64,000 nt of DNA from Fimbriimonadaceae bacterium (GCA_020847855.1 JADLBH010000029.1:16424-80423), one strand, 5' to 3'; numbered from the stretch's first letter, positions 28,459 to 37,019 are shown. Numbers and translations are program-made. The notes: generated by a model from the letters alone, not told the origin.

Positions 28459-29046
28459 TCAGTCCTTCAGGGCGGCGGCGAGCCGAAGCAAGGAGCGGAG
28501 GCTCTCGTCCAAGAGCGCGGCAAGGGCGTCCACGGTGGGCCTTCCGTCTTGGTCCAAGATCTCGTGGGCGCCGCCGATGCAGGCCTGCAGGGGGGAGACG
28601 ATGCATCCGAGCTGCACGAGGATCGGCCGAAGGTGCCCGAGCGAACGGATCCCGCCCAGGCGACCTGGCGAGGCAGAGGCCAGGCCTACGGGAAGGCCGT
28701 CGAAGGCGGTCTCGCCCTCGGCATCCCTCACCCGGCTCACGTAGTCAATTGCGTTCTTGAGCACCCCAGGGACCCCGGCGTTGTACTCGGGCGTGACGAT
28801 GAGCAACCCATCGGCGGCCCGCAAGGCGTCCGAGAGCTTGATCGCGTTCTCCGGCGGGCCGCCCTCCTTTTCCTCGTCGCCGTCATAGAGCGGGATGGGG
28901 TGATCCCTGAGCTCGAAGATCGTGGTACTCGCTCCGAGATCTCGTAACTGGGCAGCGCAGAAGCGGAGCAAGTGGCGGTTGTAGGAGCCTTCCCTGGTGC
29001 TTCCGGGAAGGCAGAGGATAGTGAGCGGGGCCGAAGGGGAGGTCAC
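28459..29046 (-). CDS. NAD(P)H-dependent FMN reductase / flavodoxin-like quinone reductase
   Basis: 195 residues, GTG start. Flavodoxin-like fold of the SsuE/ChrR/ArsH group: phosphate-binding motif GSTREGSYNR near the N-terminus, and TPEYNAGVPGVLKNAIDYVSR (shown as PEYNAGVPGVLKNAIDY) in the middle, which binds the flavin isoalloxazine. It reduces FMN, quinones or metal ions at the expense of NAD(P)H in the cytosol. It stands alone between the sigma gene and the ankyrin gene. Confidence 0.9.
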   Translation of the reverse strand: MTSPSAPLTILCLPGSTREGSYNRHLLRFCAAQLRDLGASTTIFELRDHPIPLYDGDEEKEGGPPENAIKLSDALRAADGLLIVTPEYNAGVPGVLKNAIDYVSRVRDAEGETAFDGLPVGLASASPGRLGGIRSLGHLRPILVQLGCIVSPLQACIGGAHEILDQDGRPTVDALAALLDESLRSLLRLAAALKD

Positions 29047-29145
29047 TGGTATCTATACGTGGGCGACATGGTTTCGTCGCAGAGGCCATTTCAAATCCTA
29101 TGCTAGAAGGTCAGCTCAAGGTTCGCTTCCGTCGGGAGGGTCAGG

Positions 29146-30096
29146 CTACCCGCCCAGCGCTGCCGCCACCGTGCGGTTGCCCTTCTGCCGGGCCACGTCG
29201 AGCGGCGTGCGGCCGAGCTGGTCCTTGATGGTCGGGTCGGCGCCGGCGGCGAGCAGGATCTTGGCGACTTCGGCGTTCTTGGCCGAGTCGCGCAGGGCGG
29301 CGCAGTGCAGGGCGGTGTAGCCCCGGCAGTCGTAGCCGCCGTCCTTCGGTTGCAGGTCCGGGCCCTTCGCGTTCGGCTTCGCGCCCTTGCGCAGCATGTG
29401 CCGCACCAGCCCAGCCTCGCCCCAGTAGCAAAGGCGCTGGAAGGGGATCTTGGCGAACATGCTGTTCTTCGGGTACCCGTCGAAACCTGGCGACATCGGA
29501 TCCCCGCCAGCATCCAGCAGCAGGGCGATGACGCGGCGGGTCAAGTTCACATCTCGAACCCTTTGGGAGAGCGAAGGAATCGGGCTGCTGAGGCGGCTGT
29601 AAAACGGGTAGGCGTGCACCATGCCGAAGGCGTAGTCGTTGTTGAACGTGACCGCAAGCCAGAGCGGCGCGGCGCCATGCTTGCTGTAGGACTTCCTTGG
29701 ACGGAAGTTGGGGTCGGCTCCTCGGCTCAAGAGAAAGCCGACAAGTTCGGGGTACGGGCGTACGACCGCGTGTGAAAGAGGTGTTGAGCCGTACTCCGTA
29801 TGGTAGTTGACGTCGGCCCCATGCCCGATCAAGCACTTTGCCATCTCCACGCCGAGGGCGGGACGACCTGGAAACTCTCGCTGGGCTGGCAGTTGCGCAA
29901 GAGCTTCCGACATTTCTCGCCTTGCAGTAGCGCCATTGCCAATCCGTTTGACCCGCTCTTGCACGATAGACAGGTCGTTTCCCATTACGAGCTTGCTCAA
30001 CCGCATGGTGGCAGATCCTCGCTGTGGGGTGTCTATCTGACCCAGCGCCACGAGCGAGCAAAGTGTAAGCGATGCCGCGGAACTCATCCGGCCCAT
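29146..30096 (-). CDS. Secreted ankyrin-repeat protein
   Basis: 316 residues from the ATG at 30096, with a signal peptide (SSAASLTLCSLVALGQ). Ankyrin repeats occupy most of the mature protein: HGADVNYHTEYGSTPLSHAV, SRGADPNFRP..GAAPLWLAV, DAGGDPM, RKGAKPNAKG..GYTALHCAA and AAGADPTIKDQLGRTPLDVA. It is a protein-binding scaffold, partner unknown. It begins 5 bases after the stop of the interrupted gene upstream, so they are probably one transcript. Confidence 0.82.
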   Translation of the reverse strand: MGRMSSAASLTLCSLVALGQIDTPQRGSATMRLSKLVMGNDLSIVQERVKRIGNGATARREMSEALAQLPAQREFPGRPALGVEMAKCLIGHGADVNYHTEYGSTPLSHAVVRPYPELVGFLLSRGADPNFRPRKSYSKHGAAPLWLAVTFNNDYAFGMVHAYPFYSRLSSPIPSLSQRVRDVNLTRRVIALLLDAGGDPMSPGFDGYPKNSMFAKIPFQRLCYWGEAGLVRHMLRKGAKPNAKGPDLQPKDGGYDCRGYTALHCAALRDSAKNAEVAKILLAAGADPTIKDQLGRTPLDVARQKGNRTVAAALGG

Positions 30097-30101
30097 TCTC
30101 A

Positions 30102-30625
30102 CTATCCACCTCCTTCCAGGGGCTGCCCTGAGATCGGCTCGCGGCTCACCACGATGTTGGCGGGGGTGGCGCAAGCGCCACCGTTGGCGACTCGCACCTT
30201 CAGCCAAAGGTTGTCGTCTTCGTCCGTTAGAGCAGGCACCGCGACCTTGCTCCCGGTGCGTGCCTGCAGCAAGTCAACCGCGTCCCGGTTCAGCGGGTAG
30301 CCCGGCTCGAGGAGCTGCGGGACGTAGCGCTTGTCCGCCTCGGTGCCGCCGGGCTCCGCCGCATGGGCGGCGCCGAAGTACGTTTCCACGTGGCGCCCGA
30401 CGATGTTCGCGAACACGTTGCCGGTCGTGCTCGCGCTGTTGTTGACCAGCTTGACCCGGTAGCCGAGGTTCGCGCCGTAGCAGCCCTTGTTCGCCAGGTC
30501 GTACTCGTGCCCGGCGCCCGTCGGGGCACCAAATCCGTCGAGCAGGCGCTCGCGACGACCGGCTGGGTCGTCGTGAACTTGTCAAAAGCAGGTTTCGTGC
30601 AGGCCATCCGTCCGTCCCCGTCCAT
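30102..30625 (-). pseudogene. Interrupted gene of unknown function (apparent frameshift)
   Basis: Two overlapping reading frames together make one plausible protein. From ATG 30625 (or ATG 30607) the first reads MDGDGRMACTKPAFDKF and then becomes low-complexity. From about 30580 the second reads LLDGFGAPTGAGHEYDL, GCYGANLGYRVKLVNNSAS, VETYFGAAHAAEPGG and ends LEGGG at 30102. The second frame has no ATG and only a late GTG at 30416. Total length is not a multiple of three, so a frameshift (real or sequencing) near 30550 is likely. I do not recognise the product. Confidence 0.5.
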
Positions 30626-30731
30626 ATTGACGTTTGGCCGGCAGCGGAGGTTTCGCCCCAGGGTGCGCGGGCTTGCCCGCTCGATGGAGCAGCCGGCTTG
30701 CCGGCTAGGCGCGGGTGGGGGCGCAGCCCGG

Positions 30732-31490
30732 CTAGTCGCAGACTCCGTACCAGGTCCCCGACCAGCTGCCCGCCTCGGGGTCGTTCGAGCGGTGGCCGTC
30801 CGGGTGGACGACCTGGTTGTCGAACTGCCCGGCGTTCGAGGTGAAATTCGCGTGGCCGTCGGCGAACACCACCGTCCCGCCGGTCGGCGACCATTCGCGG
30901 TAGTAGTCGTAGGGGGCGTCGCAGTCGTAGCCGTACTTGGCGCAGCCCGGGTCCTTCGCCTTCGAGAAGAACGGGAACATCTCGGAGCGGATCACACGGC
31001 TCGCCGCCGGGTCGGCCATCGCGGTCTCGCTCACCGCGCTGGTGGCGGCGAGGGAAAGCAAGGCGTCGTTCTGGCGCGAGAAGTCCTTCACACGGGTGAA
31101 GAGGCACTGCGTGAAGCGGTAGCTCGAGCCAAAGGCGGTCCAGTAGTCCTTCTTGCCGGTCGTGCGGGACTGGTAGGGCCCGCCGTTGTCCATCGGCGAG
31201 CGGAACAGGTCTTTGTTCTTGGTGTAGGCGAGCAGCAGGTCCTCGGTGCCGAAGTGCCCCGGGTCGCCGGGGGGCGGCGCGGTGTTGTAGGCGTGGAAGA
31301 TCGGCATGGTGTCGTCGTGGTCGCCGAGGTACAGCTTTACCGCCATGCCGATCTGCCTCCCGTTGCTGAGGCAGGCGGTGTTCTTGGCCGCGACCTTGGC
31401 CTGGGCGAAGACCGGGAACAGGATAGCGGCAAGGATCGCGATGATCGCGATGACGACGAGCAGTTCGATGAGCGTGAACGCGCGTTTCAT
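30732..31490 (-). CDS. Type IV pilin-like protein downstream of a TPP riboswitch
   Basis: 252 residues from the ATG at 31490, with GGAG upstream as ribosome-binding site. Prepilin N-terminus [13 protein letters not shown] followed by a hydrophobic helix ending [14 protein letters not shown]. The secreted domain has a [10 protein letters not shown] segment and ends with [12 protein letters not shown] (H-x-DG-like element). The leader between the TPP aptamer and the start is about 63 bases. Two small hairpins follow in 30667-30680 and 30691-30706, without a clear U-tract. It is a paralog of the pilins at 36053 and 34596. Confidence 0.87.
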   Translation of the reverse strand: MKRAFTLIELLVVIAIIAILAAILFPVFAQAKVAAKNTACLSNGRQIGMAVKLYLGDHDDTMPIFHAYNTAPPPGDPGHFGTEDLLLAYTKNKDLFRSPMDNGGPYQSRTTGKKDYWTAFGSSYRFTQCLFTRVKDFSRQNDALLSLAATSAVSETAMADPAASRVIRSEMFPFFSKAKDPGCAKYGYDCDAPYDYYREWSPTGGTVVFADGHANFTSNAGQFDNQVVHPDGHRSNDPEAGSWSGTWYGVCD

Positions 31491-31833
31491 GGTTTTCTCC
31501 GAGCGGAGCGCCGTCCCGCGATTGCTGGTCGGCGCTGCCCGGAGGCCGCCTCGCCGCAATCCCTACGCTGGCATGACCCAGATCCGGTTCGAAGGGACCG
31601 GTCGCGTTTCGCGACTCCTCGCAGCCCTCGTTCGGGCGCCCCTTGCGGACGAGCACTCGGTGCTCTGTGCTCATTGTACTCTGCAGCCGGAACAGGCGCC
31701 GGTCCGGAGCTTCCAGGGTGGGCGAGCGTACCTGTGAGGCGTGCAGGGGCAATCGTTCGACCCCTCGGCGCCAGTGCCCCCAGCCGGACCGCCCTACGTC
31801 CGGACGGCGGGATCGTGCACAAGCCGGTGTCGC
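31491..31833. other. Non-coding interval carrying the TPP riboswitch
   Basis: 343 bases without a convincing gene between the pilin and the 395-residue secreted protein. It holds the TPP aptamer at 31553-31650 (minus strand) and, just upstream of it, a 15-base inverted repeat GAGCACTCGGTGCTC at 31651-31665 that may be an extra hairpin of the same leader. Long open frames crossing it are artefacts of GC richness. Confidence 0.6.
31553..31650 (-). promoter_or_regulatory. TPP riboswitch (THI element), partly degenerate copy
   Basis: Read on the minus strand: P1 strand GTCCGCAAGGGG, GGCGCCCGAACGAGGG, then CTGCGAGGA where the consensus is CTGAGATGA, a P3a-like hairpin GTCGCG..CGCGAC, ACCGGATCTGGG where the consensus is ACCTGATCTGG, TGCCAGCGTAGGG and closing TTGCGGC that pairs with GCCGCAA-like P1. 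The architecture is unmistakable, but two core positions that contact thiamine pyrophosphate differ. It lies directly upstream of the pilin gene at 30732-31490. Confidence 0.85.
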
Positions 31834-33021
31834 TTACCGGTAGAACGCCTGCCAGCGGGCGACATGCTCGTCGAGGCGCGGGTAGTCGTCCGGTAGGCTG
31901 TTGTGGAGCCCCTCCGAGCGCCGCTTCGGCTCGAGTGGCCGGTCAATGGGCAGTTGGCTCAACCAAAAGTGCCTGCATAGGATGTAGCGCATCTCGGGAT
32001 CAGGGCTGTCGAGCAGGGCGGCCAGCCTGCGGTTCTGGTCGTGGCTCAGCCTGCCTTCGAGCCCGCTGCGCAGCAGGAACATTCGGGCCTTCGGGTTCTT
32101 GAGCGAGAGCAGCCGCGACAGCCACTGCTCGGGGGTCGGCCATCTGCCGAGCATCCGAGCACGCAGTTCGGGCGAAAGGTCGAGCTCGTAAGTCTCTGCG
32201 ATCTCGTCGGTCGTAGAGTAAAGGATGCCCTCCGGCGGGTCACGGTCGAGCGCGGCATACTCCCAGCGCGCTTGGTGCTCTAATGGCATGACGCCCGACA
32301 CCTGGAGGTTCCGGAGAGCGCAAGCGGCGAAGAGACGCTCGGCGGGGCCGTGGCGGCGGGCCCAATCGGCCAGGCCGAGCGCGAACGCATTCGGGATCCG
32401 GCCTGCGAAGAGCCATTGGAATAGATCCGGAGGGACAGCCTCCTCGGAGAGGCCAAGGACTTCTGGGTCGGTGGACTCGAAGAACTCCTCGAGACCCTTC
32501 TTATAGACGGCCGGGTCGCCCTCGCGGGTGGCGAGCAGCGCCCGGCCGTACCACTCCTCCTTCGTTCCGCCGCTCCGGGGGGGGGAGCCGGAGAACGGGA
32601 GGGCCCAGCGAGGCCAGGCTTGTCCAGCCTCTCGAGCGTTGCCGATGTATCCTGTGTCGAACAGGTCTATCTCGAAACCTTCGCTCGGAAGAGTTGCCAA
32701 AACGAGGTAGGTGCGGCCCGGCTCGAGTGCCGGGCCAAAGGGGCCAGCGCCCGGCTTAACCAGCTCGGTCATCGCTCCGCTCCCGTCCGGTTTCGAGAGG
32801 ACTTCGACCTGCCAGCTGTCGGTGCCGGGCATCCTTGCCGGCTGCCGGAGCTCGTGCGACGTCACGCGCACGACCGCCATCGCGTCCAGACGGGCGAAGG
32901 TCTGGGCGTCTACGCCCTGGGTGAGGCCGGAGCGGAGCCGCTCGTTGAGCGCGGGCTCCTGAGCATTCGGCGTGCTCGATGAGAATACAGCACAGATGAG
33001 GGGAAAATGCGCGAGTGTCAT
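31834..33021 (-). CDS. Secreted protein of unknown function
   Basis: 395 residues. The N-terminus (LAHFPLICAVFSSSTPNAQ) looks like a signal peptide. The first about 100 residues form a beta-rich domain containing VVRVTSHEL...WQVEVL and RTYLVLATLP; similar modules occur in uncharacterised secreted bacterial proteins. The rest is helical and Trp-rich with no recognised family; short segments such as LLDSPDPEMRYILCRHF resemble HEAT-type helices. It follows the 478-residue secreted protein by 6 bases, so the two form an operon. Confidence 0.68.
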   Translation of the reverse strand: MTLAHFPLICAVFSSSTPNAQEPALNERLRSGLTQGVDAQTFARLDAMAVVRVTSHELRQPARMPGTDSWQVEVLSKPDGSGAMTELVKPGAGPFGPALEPGRTYLVLATLPSEGFEIDLFDTGYIGNAREAGQAWPRWALPFSGSPPRSGGTKEEWYGRALLATREGDPAVYKKGLEEFFESTDPEVLGLSEEAVPPDLFQWLFAGRIPNAFALGLADWARRHGPAERLFAACALRNLQVSGVMPLEHQARWEYAALDRDPPEGILYSTTDEIAETYELDLSPELRARMLGRWPTPEQWLSRLLSLKNPKARMFLLRSGLEGRLSHDQNRRLAALLDSPDPEMRYILCRHFWLSQLPIDRPLEPKRRSEGLHNSLPDDYPRLDEHVARWQAFYR

Positions 33022-33027
33022 GTGGCT

Positions 33028-34464
33028 TTAGAATCCTGTCTGGGTGCACTGCCCGGGCTCGCCTGGCACGAGTTGGATCGTGAGGCTGCGCTTCAGCAGC
33101 CCGCCGGTAGCGTGGTTCTCGGTCGCCACCCAATACTGCTGTGGGAATGAGATCGTCGGGAACTGGGGGCCCGGCCAGCGGTACCAAAGGTTGTCCGTCG
33201 CATGCCAGTTGCCGATCGGTGAGCTGACGCCGGTTCCGACGAGCGTGTGCCACACGAACCCAGTGTTCCGGTTCGAGATTCCGTCATCGGGCAAGCCTTC
33301 TGGAAAGCGTTCTTGGCAAAGTACTCCAGGCATGTTGCGGCCAATCGTGTCCTTGAGATTGCAACGGACGTAACGGCCGCACCGTTTAGAAGGAGGTCCA
33401 GGATCGTATGCGTCGTACTGGATTCGTGTCAACTCGCCTGGCTCGGCCGCTGTGATCTTGCTGACCATCTTGGTCTCGCTGTCCTGCTTGCCAGAGAACA
33501 CGCCGGCTTGGTAGTGGCTCTGCTCAGTGTCGTCTTGGCCGTTGGTCACGAATGCGCCGAGCGGGTAGCTTTGGGCCCAGGTTCCGCACTGGAAACCGTC
33601 CACGAGCTCGACATCCGTGTAGAAGTAGCATTTGACTTCGCTGTCTTCGAACGGCCCGGTTGCCTGGAGGTCAACCGTCATCGGATGGGGCGAGTTCGGC
33701 GGCAAGCCTGCGAGCGTGGCGCTGTACGTTCCCGCCACCGGCTGCCATATCCAGGTGACGCCTTCGGGCTGGCTGTACTTAATGGTGGCGGTCGCATCTT
33801 GAGTCTGCTGAAACCCGGCGGGGACAGGCTGGTCCGGCGGGTAGCCGAAGTACTGGAGGTACCAGGGGTTGTTGTTGGCCCCGTTTGGCTGGGAGTTAGT
33901 TCGCCCGATCTGGAGCCACGTCTGCCTTTCGGAGCCCGCGACCCCCAGTTGCAACGGCCCGCCGAAGGCGCAGCATTGCGCGGTGAGCCAGACTCCGGGA
34001 ACGGTCTCCGGCTGGCCGCCGGGGGGGATCCTGAGGATGCCGACCTTCGCCCAGAAGATGCCCGGCCCGGCAGCCCGGCCGGTCGCGTACTGGTTGAACG
34101 GCCCTTCGATGATCGTCAGAGCGTCGGCAGGGATCGCAGGTCCGCCGGGCGGCTGCCAGTAGTACTCCCACTTGAAGCCGGCCAGCCCCCAGTCTTCCGC
34201 AGGCTCCCAAACCGCTTTCAGCTTGAAGTCCGCTTGCTGGCGGGTGGGCGGCGCACCCATCGGGCCCGCCACGCTCGGGAGGGGCGATGCGCTGAGCTCC
34301 TTCACTCTGTCCCACACTAAGCCCGGCTGGCCAAGGAAGTCGAGGAACTCGATATAGCCTTGCCCGCCGAACTGGTCGCCGCCGTACGGCTGGGCCCCGG
34401 CCAGGCTAGCCCCAAAGGCGTACAGAGCGGCCACGCCACGCCACGCCACGCCACGCCACGCCAT
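33028..34464 (-). CDS. Secreted protein of unknown function with a microsatellite in its signal sequence
   Basis: 478 residues. Signal peptide (AALYAFGASLAGAQ) preceded by MAWRGVAWRGV, which is encoded by six tandem CGTGG units. The mature part is beta-rich, Trp/Pro/Gly-rich and includes about nine Cys, suggesting a disulfide-bonded extracellular protein; I do not recognise a domain. Because the repeat unit is five bases, gain or loss of a unit would shift the frame. It is cotranscribed with the 395-residue secreted protein downstream. Confidence 0.7.
   Translation of the reverse strand: MAWRGVAWRGVAALYAFGASLAGAQPYGGDQFGGQGYIEFLDFLGQPGLVWDRVKELSASPLPSVAGPMGAPPTRQQADFKLKAVWEPAEDWGLAGFKWEYYWQPPGGPAIPADALTIIEGPFNQYATGRAAGPGIFWAKVGILRIPPGGQPETVPGVWLTAQCCAFGGPLQLGVAGSERQTWLQIGRTNSQPNGANNNPWYLQYFGYPPDQPVPAGFQQTQDATATIKYSQPEGVTWIWQPVAGTYSATLAGLPPNSPHPMTVDLQATGPFEDSEVKCYFYTDVELVDGFQCGTWAQSYPLGAFVTNGQDDTEQSHYQAGVFSGKQDSETKMVSKITAAEPGELTRIQYDAYDPGPPSKRCGRYVRCNLKDTIGRNMPGVLCQERFPEGLPDDGISNRNTGFVWHTLVGTGVSSPIGNWHATDNLWYRWPGPQFPTISFPQQYWVATENHATGGLLKRSLTIQLVPGEPGQCTQTGF
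34431..34460 (-). repeat. Pentanucleotide microsatellite, (CGTGG)6 in coding orientation
   Basis: Six perfect copies of CCACG on the plus strand (CGTGG on the coding strand), located 4 bases inside the reading frame of the secreted protein gene at 33028-34464. A five-base unit is not a multiple of three, so slippage would switch the gene off or on. Confidence 0.9.
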
Positions 34465-34595
34465 AGATTTAGAGACGATTGGCGGGCACGAAGGGTTCGC
34501 TATGCGGCGAGGCTTGCTGCGCCCGGCTCGCGGGCACGCTCGCCCTCCCCTGGCCGGGCCTCAAGGGAGGGCTGGAACGATGCATCGGTAGAGAC

Positions 34596-35139
34596 TTACG
34601 GGCAGGCCGTGTCTTCGCTGTCCGTGATCGTCGTGCCGGGCACGCCGTTGAACTTGTGGACCTCGCTGTGGCTGTCGGCAAAGTTGATCACGAGCCCTTC
34701 CTGGTGGCGGGCCATGCCCATGAACGTCCAGTATTCGAGCGGGGACGGATTGCTGCCGACTCGCTGGCGGATGTAGCCGTCGAAGAACCGGATCGTGCCC
34801 ACCACGTCGGGCAAGGACGACTGGCTCCCGGTCGACGTGAACTTGCGCAGTGCGGCGATCGGCGCTCCGCAGAAGTTCTCGCCGAACAGCCCGAGGTTCG
34901 GGATGTAGCTCGCGTACTGGGCCCCGCGGGCAGGGATCGTCAGGTTCAGGGCGTTCAGCCGTGCCTCCCAGTCTGGGCCGGGCGGGGTGTGGGGGGGGCT
35001 GACGAAGATCTGCTTGTTCTTCAGGTACGGATCGACTGCGCCACAGACGAAGAGGGTCACAGGTCGCCAACGTCTGGGGCCCGGAAGTACGCGCTCAGGG
35101 GGAACACGTCGTCGAGGTCGCCGCGATAGAGCAGCACGC
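34596..35139 (-). pseudogene. Truncated pilin-like pseudogene fused to a TPP riboswitch
   Basis: The C-terminal two thirds of a pilin closely related to the one at 36053-36907: shared segments include [40 protein letters not shown] and the terminus SDSEDTACP. The prepilin N-terminus is missing: homology starts abruptly at LLYRGDLDDVFPLSAYF, immediately after the riboswitch. A further 7-base deletion relative to the paralog near 35060-35070, between two GCGA copies, shifts the frame before RPVTLFV. No pilin could be processed from it. An imperfect inverted repeat GCCCTCCC/GGGAGGGC follows at 34542-34572. Confidence 0.85.
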
Positions 35140-35142
35140 CCC

Positions 35143-35240
35143 GTCGCAATTCCTACACTGGCATGACCCAGATCAGGTTCGATGGGATCGGTCGCCATTC
35201 GCGACTCATCTCAGCCCCAGTTCGGGCGCCCTTTGCGGAC
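35143..35240 (-). promoter_or_regulatory. TPP riboswitch (THI element), consensus-like copy
   Basis: Read on the minus strand it has all core elements of the thiamine pyrophosphate aptamer: GTCCGCAA (P1), GGGCGCCCGAACTGGGG, CTGAGATGA, hairpin GTCGCGAATGGCGAC, CGAACCTGATCTGGG, TCATGCCAGTGTAGGAA and TTGCGAC closing P1. It is followed directly by pilin-derived coding sequence rather than a thiamine gene. It shares flanking sequence (GAGCAC hairpin upstream, TTGCG downstream) with the copy at 31553, so the two are duplicates. Confidence 0.93.
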
Positions 35241-35281
35241 GAGCACTCGGTGGTCGAGGCCAGCAGGCGACAGAGCCGCGA

Positions 35282-35950
35282 TTAGTCGCTGGATCTAGGC
35301 GGGTCAAACCCAATCGAGTCGGCCATTCTCCGGAAGGTTTCTGAGTGTCGGAGGTGATCGTGTTCGTCGCAGGAGAGCATGAGCCGGAAAGTCCGGCCTT
35401 CTGGTTCCCAGAGGAAGCTTTCTGCGATGGAGGCGGGCCCCTCCCCGTACGGAGGTTCGTTTCGGACCACCGTGTGCATGGCCGGGCCGGCCTGGGTCTC
35501 GATCACTCGCGCGAGTAGGCAACCGGTCTCCCTTTGCTCGATGTCCGCGGCATCCTCCAGTGTCATCCCTCCTAGGTCGCCTGCCCACACCGCACTCCCG
35601 AAGACTTCCGAGCTGGAATCTGTGGCCTGGGGTCCTTCCAGAAACGTGACGTCTCCGGAGCCTTGGTCCATGAGCCGGGCCGCAGAGGGAAACCTTGCTG
35701 CGACCACCTCCGGATCGGCAAGCGACCAGCCTTCGGGAAGCTCGATCCAAGCTCCACCTGCGAGTGCGACCTTGGACTGGTTCGGCAAGGGCGCATTGGG
35801 TGGGGCCGTGGAGGGGCGTGCCGACGGCCAAAGATACTCCCGCAACTGGAACGCCGCCACGACCCCGGCGAGCAGGGACGCGGTGGTCAGCAGGATCGCG
35901 ACGAACCCAGGCCGCTTTCGCGGCCCCGTGCCAGGGTCAGGCTTCGCCAT
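35282..35950 (-). CDS. Membrane-anchored protein of unknown function
   Basis: 222 residues. Basic N-terminus, then one membrane helix (about 15-33: FVAILLTTASLLAGVVAAF), a Pro-rich linker and a periplasmic domain of about 150 residues containing ELPEGWSLADPEVV and GGMTLEDAADIEQ. The domain shape resembles small periplasmic domains that sense or bind peptides, but I recognise no family. It lies upstream of the second TPP riboswitch in the same direction. Confidence 0.65.
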   Translation of the reverse strand: MAKPDPGTGPRKRPGFVAILLTTASLLAGVVAAFQLREYLWPSARPSTAPPNAPLPNQSKVALAGGAWIELPEGWSLADPEVVAARFPSAARLMDQGSGDVTFLEGPQATDSSSEVFGSAVWAGDLGGMTLEDAADIEQRETGCLLARVIETQAGPAMHTVVRNEPPYGEGPASIAESFLWEPEGRTFRLMLSCDEHDHLRHSETFRRMADSIGFDPPRSSD

Positions 35951-36003
35951 GCTCCCATTATGGTTCCCGATTGCTAGGTTAGGCTCGCGAGAGATGAAAG
36001 GAA

Positions 36004-36030
36004 ACGGGCCAGCGAGTGCAGCTGGCCCGT
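36004..36030 (-). terminator. Rho-independent terminator of the pilin gene
   Basis: A perfect 10-base stem ACGGGCCAGC / GCTGGCCCGT with a 7-base loop starts 23 bases after the pilin stop and is followed on the minus strand by TTCCTTTC. This is the clearest intrinsic terminator in the window. Confidence 0.8.
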
Positions 36031-36052
36031 GGATGCGGGAACAGGCGACGAC

Positions 36053-36907
36053 TTACGGGCAGGCGGTGTCTTCGCTGTCGGAGATGTTCGTGCCGGGCAC
36101 CCCGTGCAGGTCGTTGTAGGGGTTCGTCGGGGAGATCGTGGTGCCTTCCAGCTCGGTCATCGTTCGCCGCAAGGGCTCGATGGCTGTGGAGCGCCAGGAG
36201 TAGTACTTCGGTGCACGGGCTCCTGCCTGGGTGTCGCCACCATCGGGAATGCCGCTGAACTTATGGACCTTGCTGTGGCTGTCGGCAAAGTTGATGACAA
36301 GGCCCTCGGCGTGTCGGGCCATCCCCATGAACGTCCAGTACTCAAGCGGTGCGGGGGAGCCTCCCACCTGTCGCCGAATGTAGCCGTCGAAGAACATGAT
36401 CGTCCCGACACTGTCGGGAAGCCCCGATTGGGAGTTCACCGGCGTGTACTTGCGGAGCGGCGGGAGCGGGGCGGTGCAGAAGTTCTCCCCAAAGAGGCCG
36501 AGGTTGGGGATGTAGCTCGCGTACTGCACGCCACCTTGTGGGATCGTCAGGTTCAAAGAGTTGAGCCGGGCCTTCCAGTCTTGGCCGGGTGTCTGGTCGG
36601 CAGGGCTGACGAAGATCGCCGTGTTCTTCATGTACGGCTGCACCGCGTCATAGACGGAGAAGATCACAGGTCGCGGATCGCCTTGTTCTGGGGTGCGGAA
36701 ATAGGCACTGAGCGGGAAGTAGTCGTCGTGATCGCCTCCATAGATGAGGGCAGCGGTCGCGATCTGCTTCTGGTTGCTGATGCTCTGGGTCTTCTTGGCC
36801 GCGTCCTTGGCCTGGGCGAACACAGGGAAGAGGATGGCGGCGAGGATCGCGATGATCGCGATCACGACAAGCAGTTCGATAAGCGTGAATCCGCGTCGAG
36901 TTTTCAT
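36053..36907 (-). CDS. Type IV pilin-like protein
   Basis: 284 residues from the ATG at 36907. Prepilin leader [13 protein letters not shown] and hydrophobic helix ending [14 protein letters not shown]. The secreted domain has [15 protein letters not shown], a central region with [29 protein letters not shown] near the end, and a two-Cys terminus (CP end). It is the intact paralog of the truncated pseudogene at 34596. No TPP aptamer precedes it. It is followed by a strong terminator and is divergent from the sugar isomerase gene. Confidence 0.88.
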   Translation of the reverse strand: MKTRRGFTLIELLVVIAIIAILAAILFPVFAQAKDAAKKTQSISNQKQIATAALIYGGDHDDYFPLSAYFRTPEQGDPRPVIFSVYDAVQPYMKNTAIFVSPADQTPGQDWKARLNSLNLTIPQGGVQYASYIPNLGLFGENFCTAPLPPLRKYTPVNSQSGLPDSVGTIMFFDGYIRRQVGGSPAPLEYWTFMGMARHAEGLVINFADSHSKVHKFSGIPDGGDTQAGARAPKYYSWRSTAIEPLRRTMTELEGTTISPTNPYNDLHGVPGTNISDSEDTACP

Positions 36908-37019
36908 TGGGTTCCTAGGTCGGGCACGGCCCCTGGAGAAGGTGGCTCGGGTGGGCCCCGCGCGTTTATACCGGATGGGTTCGTTGCGCATGTACTCGAA
37001 ATGGGTCAAGATGGGGCCA

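Noticed and set aside
34596-35198. An open frame that reads through the TPP riboswitch into the pilin remnant (starting MATDPIEPDLGHAS)
   Set aside because: The first 30 or so residues are translated riboswitch sequence; the same peptide appears in front of the other riboswitch. It is a structured RNA leader, not a protein start.
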